This document shows positions 11,363 to 23,545 of a stretch of DNA of 64,000 bases, in pieces. Position 1 is the stretch's first letter. Each line of letters begins with the position of its first letter. The translations under genes were made by a program, and so were the position numbers. The notes under the pieces are model-generated. The model worked only from the letters and a program-made list of their open reading frames with translations. It did no database searches and was not told where the DNA came from. The stretch comes from Papaver somniferum (lineage: Eukaryota > Streptophyta > Magnoliopsida > Ranunculales > Papaveraceae): contig NC_039366.1 in NCBI RefSeq assembly GCF_003573695.1, positions 165,182,339 to 165,246,338 on the forward strand, written 5' to 3'.

Positions 11363-11378
11363 CTGCTCTGATGCCAAT
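11363..11378 (-). other. Primer binding site, initiator Met tRNA (element A)
   Basis: On the minus strand, directly after the LTR, ATTGGCATCAGAGC matches the plant initiator-Met complement TGGTATCAGAGC with one change (T to C). Confidence 0.85.
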
Positions 11379-13711
11379 TGAAAAAGCGGGGGTCTAAAAA
11401 CACCACCCAATGTTTCGCTTAGCAATATGTATGGACTAACTCCGAAATACTTTGCTAGAGAATCAACTAGACAGTCAGACTCAATCTAGATAAAAGTATC
11501 TCAAGGAGTTAATATCTCTCTCTTGATTTGATTTTTACTCAAGCTAAAATCAATAGTGAGTCTTTATCAAATACAAGGAATAACTTGGACGGTACCAAAG
11601 ACCAATGTCCAAGGATCAATCAATATCAATCAACAACCAAAGGTTGGATTTCCAATTGATGATCACGAACGCACAACCTGTATTATTTCAATTATATAAA
11701 ATATAATGCGGAAAATAAATAACACAAACACCAGAAGTATTGTTAACGAGGAAACCGCAAATGCAGAAAAACCCCGGGACCTAGTCCAGATTGAATACAC
11801 ATTGTATTAAGCCGCTACAGACACTAGCCTACTCCAAGCTAACTTCGGACTGGACTATAGTTGAACCCCAATCAGTTTCCCACCGATCCAAGGTACAGTT
11901 GTACTCCTACGCCTCTGATCCCAGCAGGATACTGCGCACTTGATTCCCTTAGCTGATCTCACCCACAACCAAGAGTTGATGCAACCCAAAATCGCAGACT
12001 TGATAATAAAAAAATCTGTCTCACACAGAAAAGTCTATCAAAGGATAAATCTGTCTCCCACAGAAAAACCCTAGGTTTTGTTCCGTCTTAAGATATGGAA
12101 TCAAGGTGAATAGCAACCAATTGATAATACGGTCTTATATTCCCTAAGAACAACCTAGACTAATCAATCACCTCTCTACAATCCTTCCTGACTACACAGG
12201 CGGTTTGTCGAGGAATCACTAACAGTGAGACGAAGATGTTTGTGACTTCTTTATCTTGCCTATCGGAGAACTCTCACGATCTCAAGCCAATCAAAGATTG
12301 TATTCGTACGATAGAAGATGCAAGAACAGATCGCACAACTATGATAAAAGTAGTATCGGACTGTCTTCACAATCCCAATGAAGTCTTTAAGTCGTTAACC
12401 TGGTTTTAGAGAAGAAAACCAAAAGTTAAAAGAGAATCGACTCTAGCGAGCGCATTAGTATCACACAGATGTGTGGGGATTAGTTTTGCACAATGCTAGA
12501 TGTCTCCTTTATATAGTCTTCAAATCAGGGTTTTGCCTTAGTTACAAAGAAATCCATATTCACCGTTAGATGAAAACCTGATTTAGATTCAAGCTAATAT
12601 TTCTCAACCGTTAGATCGAAAACTTATCTTGTCACACACAATTGGGTAAACGTTTACTGGGTTTATGAAAACCATGCCCAAACGTGTACGTGTATGTTGG
12701 TTCAACATGGTAACCCAAAAGGTTAACCATATGAGCATTTCATATTAACCTTGTTCTTCTTCACCATAACTAGTTCAATTGACTCAAATGAACTAGTTAG
12801 AGAGTTGTTCAATTGCTATGAGATCTTATGTAACTACACAAGACACAATTGAAACAAAAATGATTCGATTGAATCGGCTCATGAACTTTATAGCCACGGT
12901 TTACATAAAGCATTCCTTAGTAATTTAAGTTTCATGTTCAGAGCACATCTTTAGATCATAACCTCTTAAGCTCACAAACAAGTTCGCGGACTTAAGACAA
13001 CCGGTGGAGTTTTCCAAACTAAGCAGAAAATCTCGGCAAAGAGACTTTCGCCACTTCGCGGACTAGGTTCGCGGACTGAGTTCGCGGACTTACACGCAAA
13101 CGAGTTTTTGGAAAATCCCAGCAGAAATTCTCGGTACAAGAACTTCCGTCAGTTCGCGGACTTGGCAAAGCCAATTTCTCCGGTTTCTCTCAATCAACAA
13201 AGTTCGAAAACTTCGGATTAAGGAATACATGGTTATGTAATCTAAACTCTCAATCCAATCATTGAGATATTCTCAGAGGACGTTATATAGCCGTAATTCA
13301 CAGACCGTTTCGCGTCAGAGCAATTCTCAAAGTAATTGAAACTTTTCATGACTTTCGTCACTAGGTGGAGATAAACTTGATCAAAGAGAAACGCTTTACC
13401 AACACATGATTTCGAGATATAGATAGGCGAGATATACTCGGCTCGAGATATACGGGCATGTCTCATAAGAAGTAGGAGATTCAAGTCTCCACATACCTTT
13501 TTGTTGATGAAGTTCCTAGGTTCCTTGAGTATATCTTCGTCGTTGTATGATGAATCGCCATGAAGTCCTTGAGCTCAACTACACTTTTTTATCCTAGTCC
13601 GAGACTTAGCTATGTAGGCTAGAAATCAAGACTCATGGTTTTGATCACTAACATTGACAAACATGCTTGAGATAGCAACGCATGCGAGGTCGACCGAGAT
13701 ATGCTCTAACA
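11379..13711 (-). repeat. 5' LTR of element A (2,333 bp)
   Basis: Starts TGTTAGAGCAT and ends CCCCGCTTTTTCA on the minus strand. Similar throughout to the LTRs at 47683 and 53868. The first half contains two ~85-bp units rich in TTCGCGGACT (12980-13170). Short ORFs within it recur in other LTR copies and are not genes. Confidence 0.9.
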
Positions 13712-14822
13712 GCTGTGTCAACATAAATTCATTAGTGTTTTGAAACTGCTCAAAATCATGATTTGCAGAGCATTTGTTCGAAATCCTAATTTTTGATCAA
13801 TTGTTCGTCAATTGATGAATTACTAAAAATAGGTCACTGAGTGAAGGAGGGACCGATCACATGGGATAATGGAAGACCATGTGGTGCCCAAGTGCTCGTG
13901 TGAGCATGCACCAAAGTCCTTTGTTGACTAGTTGATGAAAGGATGATTAAATGTTGGTTTAATCATTTATTAGAATAGTGCTCGTCTGAGCATTATGTGA
14001 TGAAACCTAATTATGAGAAGTGAGGGACCGGCCAAGGGAGCATGAAACCGTCCCATGGTGGTCATGAGACCAACTAATGGTCGTTTGAGAAAGTTCCAAG
14101 TTTATTGGAAAAAGTTTGAACCCAATATGAGCAATTGAGCAAATTAGGTCAAAATCATAAGAATGTGTGAGACCGGCTCCTTGAAAGCCTTAGGGCCGGC
14201 CTTGGTCGGTCAATGAAGCATGCCCGTGTCACCATGATGTTCGCGTCTTAGTCCTGAGAGTTTTGGTATTTTCTGATGTGTGTTTGAGCAATATTTTGGA
14301 TTTTCAGAAGAGTTTGATCTTTGACTGAAATTCTTGATTTTGCTCGAATGAGCAAGTAGAACTTTGCTCGTTTGATCAATATTTTGAGAATATTAAAATA
14401 ATAATATTTTAATATATTTTCGTGAATAGCCTAGTCGGTCGTGCGACCATTTGACTTTTTGGTTTTTTCATGGTTTGAGCAATATTTGAGAAAATATGAA
14501 GAAACCATGATTTTTGCTCAAACGGAGGAGTTTCATGAGATGAGGGAAATAATAATTATGAAAACAAGGATTGCAAGGTGTGGGACCGGCCACGGCTAGG
14601 GCATGGCCGGACGGCTAGTAGCCCGGCCCCGCGACACCTTTCCCTATTTTATTATTTTTCATGAAACCGTGAAAATATGGAGAAACCGTGAGTTTTGCTC
14701 AAACAAGGAAAGTTTCTCGAATGAAGGAGTTTTCATGAGTTCATGAAAATAAGAAAACAAGGAAAATAAAGGGAAGAGGCGTGGGGGACCGGCCACGGCG
14801 GCATGACTGGCCAGCCGGTGGG
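13712..14822 (-). repeat. Gypsy-type long LTR, left half (interrupted at 14822)
   Basis: Diverged relative of the LTRs at 16592-18669 and 24989-28520, sharing GAGCAATT.AGCAAATTAGGTCA and GC-rich GGGACCGGCC...GGCCGG blocks. The other half is 41725-42759; joining them at GTGGG restores the family pattern. Its left end is cut by element A. Length cannot be told. Confidence 0.65.
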
Positions 14823-16591
14823 TGATGAGCACGAAACTGCGATGCATTTTCACCCATAAATACATTAACTGGGACTCATTTTATCACTAATAAACTTGTT
14901 TGTCGGTATTCTTGTGAAATAAGCTCTTATGGAGAAAGTTGCTCGAAAAGTGGTTTTTGTACCCCGGAGGACACGTGTTATTCAGACTCTCACCATTGGA
15001 TAAGGGGCACCTCAATTACTAAGGGGCACCCGGTCACCCCAAAAGGCATCTGCTATTCGCACCCCAGTTCAGGATAGGGGCACTTCATCTTTAACAATTC
15101 AAAATTCTGTTTTCGGCGGGAAAATGGCAGCAGAATTAGGGTTTCGGTTTTGGAGGTCTTATAGTGAGACTAAATGGCTGAAATCAAATGGGTTTGTTCC
15201 TAGGGCCTAAACAGACGTGGTGACGTGCTTTGTTTCAGTTATATTTGGCTGGATAATCAACGATTGATGGAAGCAGCAAGAACAGTTTTGGCGGGAAAAC
15301 TGATTTTGAACTGCCGGAGTTAGGGTTTTGATTCTAGAGGAGTTTGAGTGAGACTCAATGGCTAAAATTTCACGGAACGACTTGATTAAGTTTATAAGGC
15401 ATGGTATGATCAATGGTTTGGGTTAGAATTGGCTGGAACGTCAGATGGAATAAATCAGGGAGTTACGTGTTTCGATAAACCCGATATTGTTGTTTTGAAT
15501 TTGGAAGATTTCTAGTGAGATTAAAACGCTGCAATTAGTTGGATAAGGCCTGTTACGCTCGGACAGGACTGGTAATCCCATCAGAACCAGTAAAATTGGG
15601 CCACATCATCGGAGAGAAGAAAACAGGGTGTACGTGCTGAGAAGATACACTCCATTAATCCCGAGCAGAGTTGGTGAGATTTTCTTTCCGTTTTTATTTG
15701 AGAACGAGCTGTCGTGGTCAACAGAAGCGTGTAGGAGTGAATCTGCAACCATGCAGACGCATTATGGAGCTAAAGAATGAAGATTATTCTCACAACAGAC
15801 CGTGGAAGATAAACATAATTACTACGGGATTATTCGCATTCACTGGGGAATATCTCGGTGTTGTTGGGTATAAACAAGTCAGCAGAGTCGAAGAGAAGGG
15901 ACATCGAGAGTTTGGGGCAGAGACTGAGGGTAAAAGAGGAGGTTGTAGAGTGAATCATCACCTGCAGGAAGAATAAGCCACGAAGAAAATAAGACTGCAA
16001 AATGCATTCGTTATTTCTAGTGTCTTATTTTTCCAACATCCTAGCATCTTAAATTTTGTAACAGTCCATTGTAACAAGTAGCTTCAGTTTGCAACAAATA
16101 TTGTTTTGTAACGCCTATACAGCGTTGCGGATTCATTGTTTTATTAATAAAAACACCATTTGAGCTATAAATCATATTTTTTGAGTGTGTTTTTATCATG
16201 AGAAGCTATACCCCAACACTGGGTCGACGGAGGAAGCCGGATTTCATACATGGGTGAATTTGTTTGATTTTCTATTTGACTTTTGCACTTAATTAAAATA
16301 GAATTATGATTTGAAAAAATTAGTTATTATTTTATTAAATGGGTCATGCTTTCTTAGATGCTTGATGTCCCATGCTTACGATTTATAACTAATGTTTGGA
16401 GAATCTACCTTGGCAAGAATAAGAGTCGATGTTGTTTTATTTATCGAGCGATAATTGTTTGAGAATGAACAATTGAACCTATTGATATGAGTTTGGCCGA
16501 ATCCTAGACCCAGTAACTCTCTATTTTATTCCTTTAAAATTAATCTTAACAAGTCTTAGAGTTCGAATCCTATTTACTAAAAAAACAACGA
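14823..16591 (+). repeat. Subfamily-1 LTR, copy 1 (3' end lost)
   Basis: Matches 29859-31646 and 33186-34974 nearly base for base, but stops at AACAACGA (16591), about 18 bases before the LTR end. TATA-like and AATAAA signals are present (AATAAAAACACC near 16145). ORFs at 15671-15976 and 15207-15413 recur in the other copies only because the LTRs are copies. Confidence 0.9.
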
Positions 16592-18669
16592 GCAATTGTG
16601 CAAATTAGGTCAAAACTGTGAAAGTTGATGGGACCGGCTTCCGTGAGCCAAAGAGCCAATCTTGGTCGGTGAAGATAGCGTGCTCGTGTCCTCAAGGCGT
16701 CCGCGTCTCAGTCCTGAGAATTTTGATATTTTCTGGCGTGCAATTGAGCATCCATTTGAGAAAATATGCCAGAAATTAGGGTTTCGACGAAACTGAGGAA
16801 AAACACCAAGAGATGATGAAAAATAATTATAAAATAAGGAATGAGGAGGCGTGGGACCGCCGTGGTCAAGGCATGGTCGTCCGGTTGTGACCACAGTCCT
16901 GTGGTGCCTTTTCCTTAATTTTATAATATTTTGATGATTTTATGAAAAATTCATGAATTTAGAGAAATTTTATGAATTTAGGGAGTTTCCATGAATTGAA
17001 GGAGTTTTCATGAATTGAAGGAAGCAAAAAATATTAAAATAATAAAAACAAGGGCGTGTGGGACCATGGAGGCATGTCCGGCCGGCTATGGACCGGTCCC
17101 ACGAGTTTTTCATAATTTTTAATATTTTTTAGGTATTTTGATGATTTGAGGGAATTTTTCCTAATTTGAGAGAAATACCATGAAATCAAGGAATTTGATG
17201 AATTCAAGGAAAACTAATAATAAAATAATAAAACAAAGGGGACTGTGGGACTGGCTAGGGCATGGTCGGCCGGCCTAGGCCCGGTCCCACAAGTTTTCAT
17301 AATTTATTTTATTTTATTATTATTATTTGATGATTTGTGCAAAATACCATGAAATCAAGGAGTTTTTTCATGAAATTAGAGAAATAATAATAAAATAATA
17401 AGAAACCGTGGGGTGTGGGGCCGGTTGGGACCAAGGCATGGCCGGTTGGCCAATGGTCACGCCCCACACTCCTTTCCTTAATTTTATATTATTTTTATGG
17501 ATTTATGGAAGTACCATGAGACCGAGGAGTTTCCTCGAGACGAAGGAGATTTGATAAAATAAGAGAATTTTCATCAAATCATGGAAAATAATAAAATACA
17601 TTAAAAATATAAGACTGGCGTGGGATTGACCACGACACGGTCGGTCGGTCGTGTGTCCGTGCTCCCAGCACCCTGGTCAATAATTTTAATTATTTATTAT
17701 TTTCTTTCCTATTTTGCATAGGTTCATCGTTTCGTTGTATTTTGAAATACTCGTTCGTGCGGTGACTGTTAGTGTATCGTCGTTGAGTACACCTTCACCA
17801 TTTGAATCTGGGCTTACTTAGAGGTAGCTCAGACTCCCGGTTGTTGATTTTTTATTACTAATTGTGGAATTCGGTGGAGAATAATTCACAAAACTGAGCA
17901 ATAAGATGTTTATTATTAATTCATAGGATCAGCTGAGGATTCGACTACGAATTCAGAATAATAAAGTGAGCATTACCATTCCATGGGATCGTAGATTCGA
18001 CCATAGAATCAGAGTAATTAAGATTTATCTATTACCATTTATGAGACCAGTTGTGGATTCGATCATGAAATCGGAGTAATGAGATAATATAGTTATTGCT
18101 ATTCTATGAGATCAAGTCGTGGATTCGATCATAGAATCAGAACAATTTTTATTTCCATTCCGTGGGACCAGTCGCAGATTCGACCATGGAATAGGAGCAA
18201 TTGTTATTGCCATTCCATGGGACCAGTCGTGGATTCGACCATGGAATATGAGCAATTGTAATTAGGAATAATTAACTTTGTGGCTCTATACTAGAAGAGC
18301 AAGCTGTCTATGAGCATTAATTATCCCGATATGATCTTGTCGGTAAGTCATATCCTTTATATAGTCAGGGTAAATTCGTTGTTTGTTCCTGAAGACGTTA
18401 TCGCTCTATACTAGCAGAGCAAGCTGTCTAGGAGCCGTCCATCTCGTGATACTATATAGAAATAATCACTGAAAGTATTCAGTATTCATGGGATATGCCG
18501 TTGTCCAGTCGTGAGACTACATATCTACATGTACTCTGAGTGAAAGTACTCTCCGTTGAGAATACGATGAGAGACCCGTGTCTCGATACTCACGTCTGAT
18601 TGCTGGATCAGAGCTTCGTATAATTATGAGTTTACGATTTTATCCCTTGTGGAAAATCCACCATCTACA
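16592..18669 (-). repeat. Gypsy 3' LTR, truncated (2,078 of about 3,532 bp)
   Basis: Co-linear with 26437-28520. Ends (U3 start) TGTAGATGGTGG at 18669. The missing part corresponds to 24989-26436. Confidence 0.85.
16850..18260. repeat. GC-rich and ATTCCATGG hairpin arrays in the 3' LTR
   Basis: Copy of the arrays described at 26690-27530 and 27765-28115. Five GC-rich inverted modules at about 16850, 17060, 17245, 17415 and 17615 are separated by AT-rich spacers. Six ~60-bp hairpin units follow at about 17920-18250. Confidence 0.7.
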
Positions 18670-18690
18670 TTAAGTCCCCTGCTTACTGAG
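18670..18690 (-). promoter_or_regulatory. Polypurine tract of the Gypsy element
   Basis: On the minus strand AAGCAGGGGACTTAA precedes the LTR start TGTAGATGG. Spacing is typical of a plus-strand primer. Confidence 0.6.
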
Positions 18691-19734
18691 GAAAGTTGTG
18701 TTCCTCAATCAGCATTAAATGGTGATTTTCCGGCCATAAATAACAATACCAGTAATTAAACTTAGTCGTAAGTTGAGACGTTACCGGATTTAGAGAGCAT
18801 GAGAAAGCCACGACTTGATGAAGGCTTCAATGTCATGATTGGAGTGTCGTTTGATGAGCATAAATTGGTGTTGAACCGCTGGTTTGGACGACGAATCCGT
18901 GGTTGGTCAGGATTCGCGGGACGGGCCCATGAAAACAAATCCTTGTTTTATGAATAGATGCTCGTTCGTTCGTTAGTTTAAGGAACAAACAAAATAGACC
19001 TGAGTCTAATGATATAAAATTCGTCTATGAGCTTTCACGAAAACCGGAATTTTATATTTTAAATATGTGAGATTTCACAAAGTGGAATAAACTCTCGTTT
19101 CAAAGTGGATGCTCGTACGAGAGAAAAGTTTTTTTTTTTGATAGACGTGCGTCTGTTAGTAATAAAATTTTGTTTATGAGTCTTCATGAAATTTTTTATC
19201 TTCGAGCTTTCGGAAATCTTTAAAAATATACTCTCGATTCAAAGACAGATGCCCGTGCGAGGGAGCAAAAAATAATAATATATAGATATATTTTTCAAAT
19301 TTACGCGAGTTTCTCGTTAAAATATATTTTATAAAATCAATGTTTTGATTTTGAACAATTGTTGAAAGTAGACAACCATACATGGTGAAAGAATGTCTAT
19401 ATGTGAGTTTTCACAATCGTAGAATGGACGTCTGTCCAGATTTTGAAAAACCAGTGAATGTTCACATTGTAAAATTTACGTGGGTTGTTCACGGTTTTGT
19501 GAAAATCATGTCAGAATTTTGCTCTTCTTAGCAGGTTTGAAGGAACGGGCAAGATTTGAAGTATTAACTCACGTACTGTTAGTGGAATCGTAAACAGGTA
19601 AGAGTTGAAAGTTACCATTTTTGCAGACGCTGATGTGAGCATCTTTATTCCATGATTCGTTGTTTTGCTGAATCCTGCGCTTTGTATAAATGATGCGCTG
19701 AATGTTATGCATCTGTCACAGCCACTTTGCAAGA
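18691..19734. other. Gypsy internal region without recognisable coding
   Basis: Many stops in both strands. 18960-19460 holds repeated variants of 'CTCGTNCGAGAGAAAA' and 'GAGTTTTCACGAAA' (e.g. 19105, 19255), possibly old tandem units. Nothing else seen. Confidence 0.4.
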
Positions 19735-22165
19735 ATGACTGACTCCCATGATGAAACTTTCAAAGACGATGTTTCCAGGGATGACATCTCTGCGGGTGTA
19801 ACTTCAAGAAATGGTACTTCTGGGACCTCTGAGTGATGGTGAGAGATCCTTCATACTGAGTTGTACTCCTGGTTATTTCATCAACTATACCACAGAATGA
19901 TCATGTAGTGAGGTTTCAGATCAATGTAGACTCCTCAGAAATGGAAGAAAGTCTTCGGGGCGGAGCACCCAGAAGTAAGGACTACAGGATGTTAGCAAAT
20001 GACGTGCAGTCCCCAGTCGTTTCTTTGGTGAGTTGTTAGCGCTCCTTGTGTCATGATTTTTTCCTGCCCGTGCAATTAGGATCACAAGACCAAGGTTTTT
20101 TTATTTCTTTTTAGACCTTTTCTCCATCGATTGACGGTGTTCAACTTGTTCCCAGGCGAACAATTCAGGAATCCAGTACTGATGAAGAAGTCGATGTAAA
20201 TATCTCTTTCGTGCAGGTGATCGCGACATCTCCTTGAATGAATTGTTTTTTTGATGAATCCAGGAAGAAATCATTGTAGATAAGAATCATGTTGCGGAAG
20301 CGCACTCTTCTTTGGGAGATGGGAATATGGAGAATTCCCAAAATCCCGAACCGAATGGAGATAGCGGTGTTGTCAACGGAGATTCTGGCATCGTTGAGAC
20401 TTCATATGATTTAGAGACTCCCTTAGTAAGTATATCTCCTGTAATTTATTCAAAGAAGTATGATATCGCTGATTCGTGAATGAATGAATGAAAATCCATG
20501 TGAATTTATGGATAACTTTGCCGAAATACGTCACCGGAAAATTTCAGACTTCAGATTTTACTAGAAACGCTGTAGAATCTTCGTCCGAAGTCGGATTTTC
20601 GCGGTTTGCATATGTATCTTCAATCCCAGGAAATTTCCAAGCTTTATCGAAGAATCTCTTTGAAGTTTGAGGATGTTTAGGGCCTGAAAAAGGCGAAATA
20701 GTGAACTTCCAGGAGACCTTCAGAACTTTTTCATATGGCATGTTGCTCCATGGTTTAGCCACATCTCTTTGATTGTTCATCGGATTGTCATGAAATTTTG
20801 AGACGTTGTAGAGGACATCCATACGAAGAGAATGGTATATAACCCATCTTCATATTCCTGGTAGATTGCTCCCAGTTCATCTTTTAGTACAGGGCAGTGT
20901 AAAATCATCTCAGACGAGCTTGTTGTAAAACATTCATGTTGTGTCTTTAGACCATCCGCTTGTGTCTTGAACGGTTGGTGAAGGCTTTTAATGTAATTGA
21001 TTCCCTTGAGATCATGACCCTTTGATTGATACATGAGCATGGAGCTTGCAGCGCCATCTTGCTTCTGTCAGTCGTAGAAACATCACTTCTGAAACCGTGG
21101 TCACGAGACCGTAGCTGAGGTTGCTCTTGAGACGGGATGATGTAATGACCATGGTTTCATGTCCCGGTGGTAGAATTGCTTTTATGATGAATGATTAGCA
21201 CATGAGAGTCTGGGGTCACGAGTCTTGGACTGTGAAACTGATCGTCATGATCAGTGGACCGTCAGTCCCCAGTATTTTGTTAAATCTCTCCTTTTCCTTT
21301 TCTCTTCTTCTGGCAAGACTTGGATAGAGGACCCAGGTAGAAAAATTGATGTAAAGACCTAGGTGGTCTAAGTTGGAGGTACCTTGATGAAGGACTTAGC
21401 GAAAAGACCCGGTGGACACCGATCGACTGTGGAAGTTATGAATCCCGTCTAAGAATTGCTGCATGCATGTTGTACGCTCTGGAAGCTGTAGGAACCTCAT
21501 ACGACGTCGGAGTTTGATGCTTGACCCCAACTTTTGAAGCTAAGAGATTGAGTTATCTAATGAAACAAGAGTCACTCAATTTGGAGTTGTATAGGTCATC
21601 CAACGAAGCGTGTACATTTGTAATTTGTAATCCCGTATAAATTTTTCAGATTTCGTAGACCTGACGGTAAAGGTCATATCTTTCAGCTCGTATGTCCGAC
21701 TGATGCGACCTTTTGGTATATTGTAGAAGAGACATAGAAGAACATCTTTTGTTGAGGAAGAATTGTCTCATTCCTCACCCATTGGTACGTTTTTGCAAAC
21801 CCATTGCCTGGAGTGTGTTGTATCTCATTTGTAGAGGTGATGAGAACATCTTGTAGAAGACTTTGGATTATGCCCACCGGTCGTGCCGGCTTTGTGAATA
21901 CTTTTATGTGAGCATGTTATCCGGTCTGCACCTCTTGATATGAATCATTGGTTCTTAGAGAATTTCGCTTCATGTGTAACACTTCAGAGAATGATTAGTT
22001 GATGAAGCCCTGAGGATGTTGCTCTTGAGACCGTTGTTAGTGCTGAAACCATGAATGATTACGCTCCAGAGGTCCTTGTCGATGATGATATCATGGATGG
22101 TGTTCCTCTAGAGATTATTGTTAATACTGATACCATGGTTGAAGTTGCTCCAAAGACTGAAAAGG
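19735..22165 (+). pseudogene. Opposite-strand multi-exon gene remnant inside the Gypsy element
   Basis: Coding-like blocks on the strand opposite to gag, bordered by splice-like signals. Candidate start ATG 19735 (MTDSHDETFKDDVSRDD). Exon ~19921-20025 encodes INVDSSEMEESLRGGAPRSK and ends at a GTGAGT donor. Exon ~20122-20199 ends EESSTDEEVD-like, donor GTAAAT. Exon 20260-20424 starts after CCAG (EEIIVDKNHVAEAHSSLGDG) and ends at GTAAGTAT. A later block, ~22014-22162, encodes EDVALETVVSAETMND and ends at GTTAGT. The middle exons all join in phase 0. A TGA interrupts the first exon, so the copy is dead. The product would be acidic and low-complexity; no domain recognised. Tat-lineage elements (for example Grande of maize relatives) are known to carry antisense genes between pol and the 3' LTR, which this position fits. 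Confidence 0.5.
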
Positions 22166-23545
22166 TTAGTATCTTTGCTCCTCCATCCAGTGAGCCTTTT
22201 ACTGAGCGTCCCTAAGATGAAGGTGTACTGAGAGTTCAACTTGAATGCTACTGAAAGCATAACTTCATCATGAACTGGATTTGTCAGTAAGTCGACGTTG
22301 TTGCAGTAGATAGAAGCAGCAGTTTTCATACTGGATGTGATTGGTGAAGAAAGGAAGTTCCTCAATCTTGCAGGGGCTTGTGATGTAGAGAAATCCTGTT
22401 GATGAAGTTTCGTGGAATCACCTCAGGTTGCCCAGTGTATGTTGAAGGAGTTAGCGCCATCCACGTATGAATGATGTTGCATCGACTTCGGAAGTATTAT
22501 CCTGGGATAATGAAGACTTATCGATTGTAGTTTAGTTACACTTTCATCGTGCTGGTGTTGAATCAGTGTGTCATCGTCGAGATATTGGTGCTGAAGCCAG
22601 ATGCGAAGGTGTACTCTTTGATTGGGAGTACAATTTGAAGACTTCTCAGGTGCTTGAGCGTTGAAGCGCATATTACTTAAGCATCGAATGTCTTAGATTT
22701 GATCGTCTCGACCCTGGAGTAACTTCTGTTGATTCAGCATACCTTTCGTTGCAGTAGTGGGATTCGACACTTGTGCAGACATCAGAGCTTTCTGATTTTG
22801 TGGAACACATGGACTTGCAGGAGAAACTCCCAAAGTGTTCTGAGTGTGGAACCTCTTGATGAATGTCTATGCATCTTTTGAAGGTTCTTGGTTCAACCTC
22901 GTCAAAGTTTGAAATTCCTTAAAGTACTCTGACGATGGAATGTCCGTCAAATCTTCTGGATCAGAACTTTCTTCATTGGAGAGATGTGTAACCAAAGTCG
23001 CTTTGCAAGTACCCATCTTTTCATCGCGGATCCACGCTCGTCTGAAGAAGATGTCATATCCTGGATCTTCCTGATTATGTGAAACTTGGTTGAACTTATG
23101 TTCACTTTGAGAATGATGTAGCGATAAGTATCTCCGAGCGCTCCTTCAAAGTCTCTGATTGAGATGGAGCATGAGTATCTTCTTGTCGAGTGATGCATGT
23201 GAATCCGATCGTTTTCAGTGGAATATTGTTGATGGCGGTGTCAGCATCGATCAACGTTCTTCCAAATTCATTTCTTCTGAGATTGACTGTGATCAGCAGT
23301 CCCCAGTCTTATATCTCTTGATCTGTTGCTGGAGGCTCAAGAAGTATTTTCGGAATGGACTTCTTGACACAATGTGGTTCAATACTGTGAACATGTCTCT
23401 CCTTTGTGTCTTCGACAGATAAAGCAATTCACGTTCGACCAAGGATTGAACTGCCTCTTTGATAGGTTGTTCAGAGAGTGTAAAGGTTCTAACTGGGAGA
23501 GGATTCTTGTGTACTCCTTCAGTCCTCAGTTGAAGCTATTGTGGA
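22166..23545 (-). pseudogene. Decayed stretch after gag, with protease-like remnant
   Basis: Minus-strand reading after gag is broken by many stops and frame changes. Around 23300-22950 translated pieces such as INNIPLKTIG and GYDIFFRRAWIRDEKMGT resemble the downstream half of Gypsy aspartic proteases (…IPLK.IG… / SYN.LLGR.W…). The catalytic D-S/T-G is not convincingly visible. Nothing resembling RT, RNase H or integrase follows. The last 500 bases (22166-22700) include minus-strand open frames without recognisable content. Confidence 0.4.

Larger units (their letters stand above)
1..13711 (-). mobile_element. Non-autonomous Sirevirus-like Copia element A (3' LTR cut by window edge)
   Basis: The 5' LTR (11379-13711) and the partial 3' LTR (1-938) are near-identical where they overlap (window base 1 matches about 12814), both begin on the minus strand with TGTTAGAGCAT and lie in the same orientation. 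The primer site next to the 5' LTR matches initiator Met tRNA, and polypurine tracts precede the 3' LTR; these are Sirevirus hallmarks. With the nested 6.6-kb element removed, the internal region is only about 3.8 kb and shows no protease, integrase, RT or RNase H. It therefore depended on enzymes from other copies. The matching target duplication lies outside the window; the right flank begins GCTGT. Confidence 0.8.

Noticed and set aside
15207..15976. ORFs repeated at 15207-15413, 30244-30450, 33571-33777 and 15671-15976, 34035-34241
   Set aside because: They lie inside three copies of one LTR; repetition comes from the LTRs, and the frames do not show a protein pattern.
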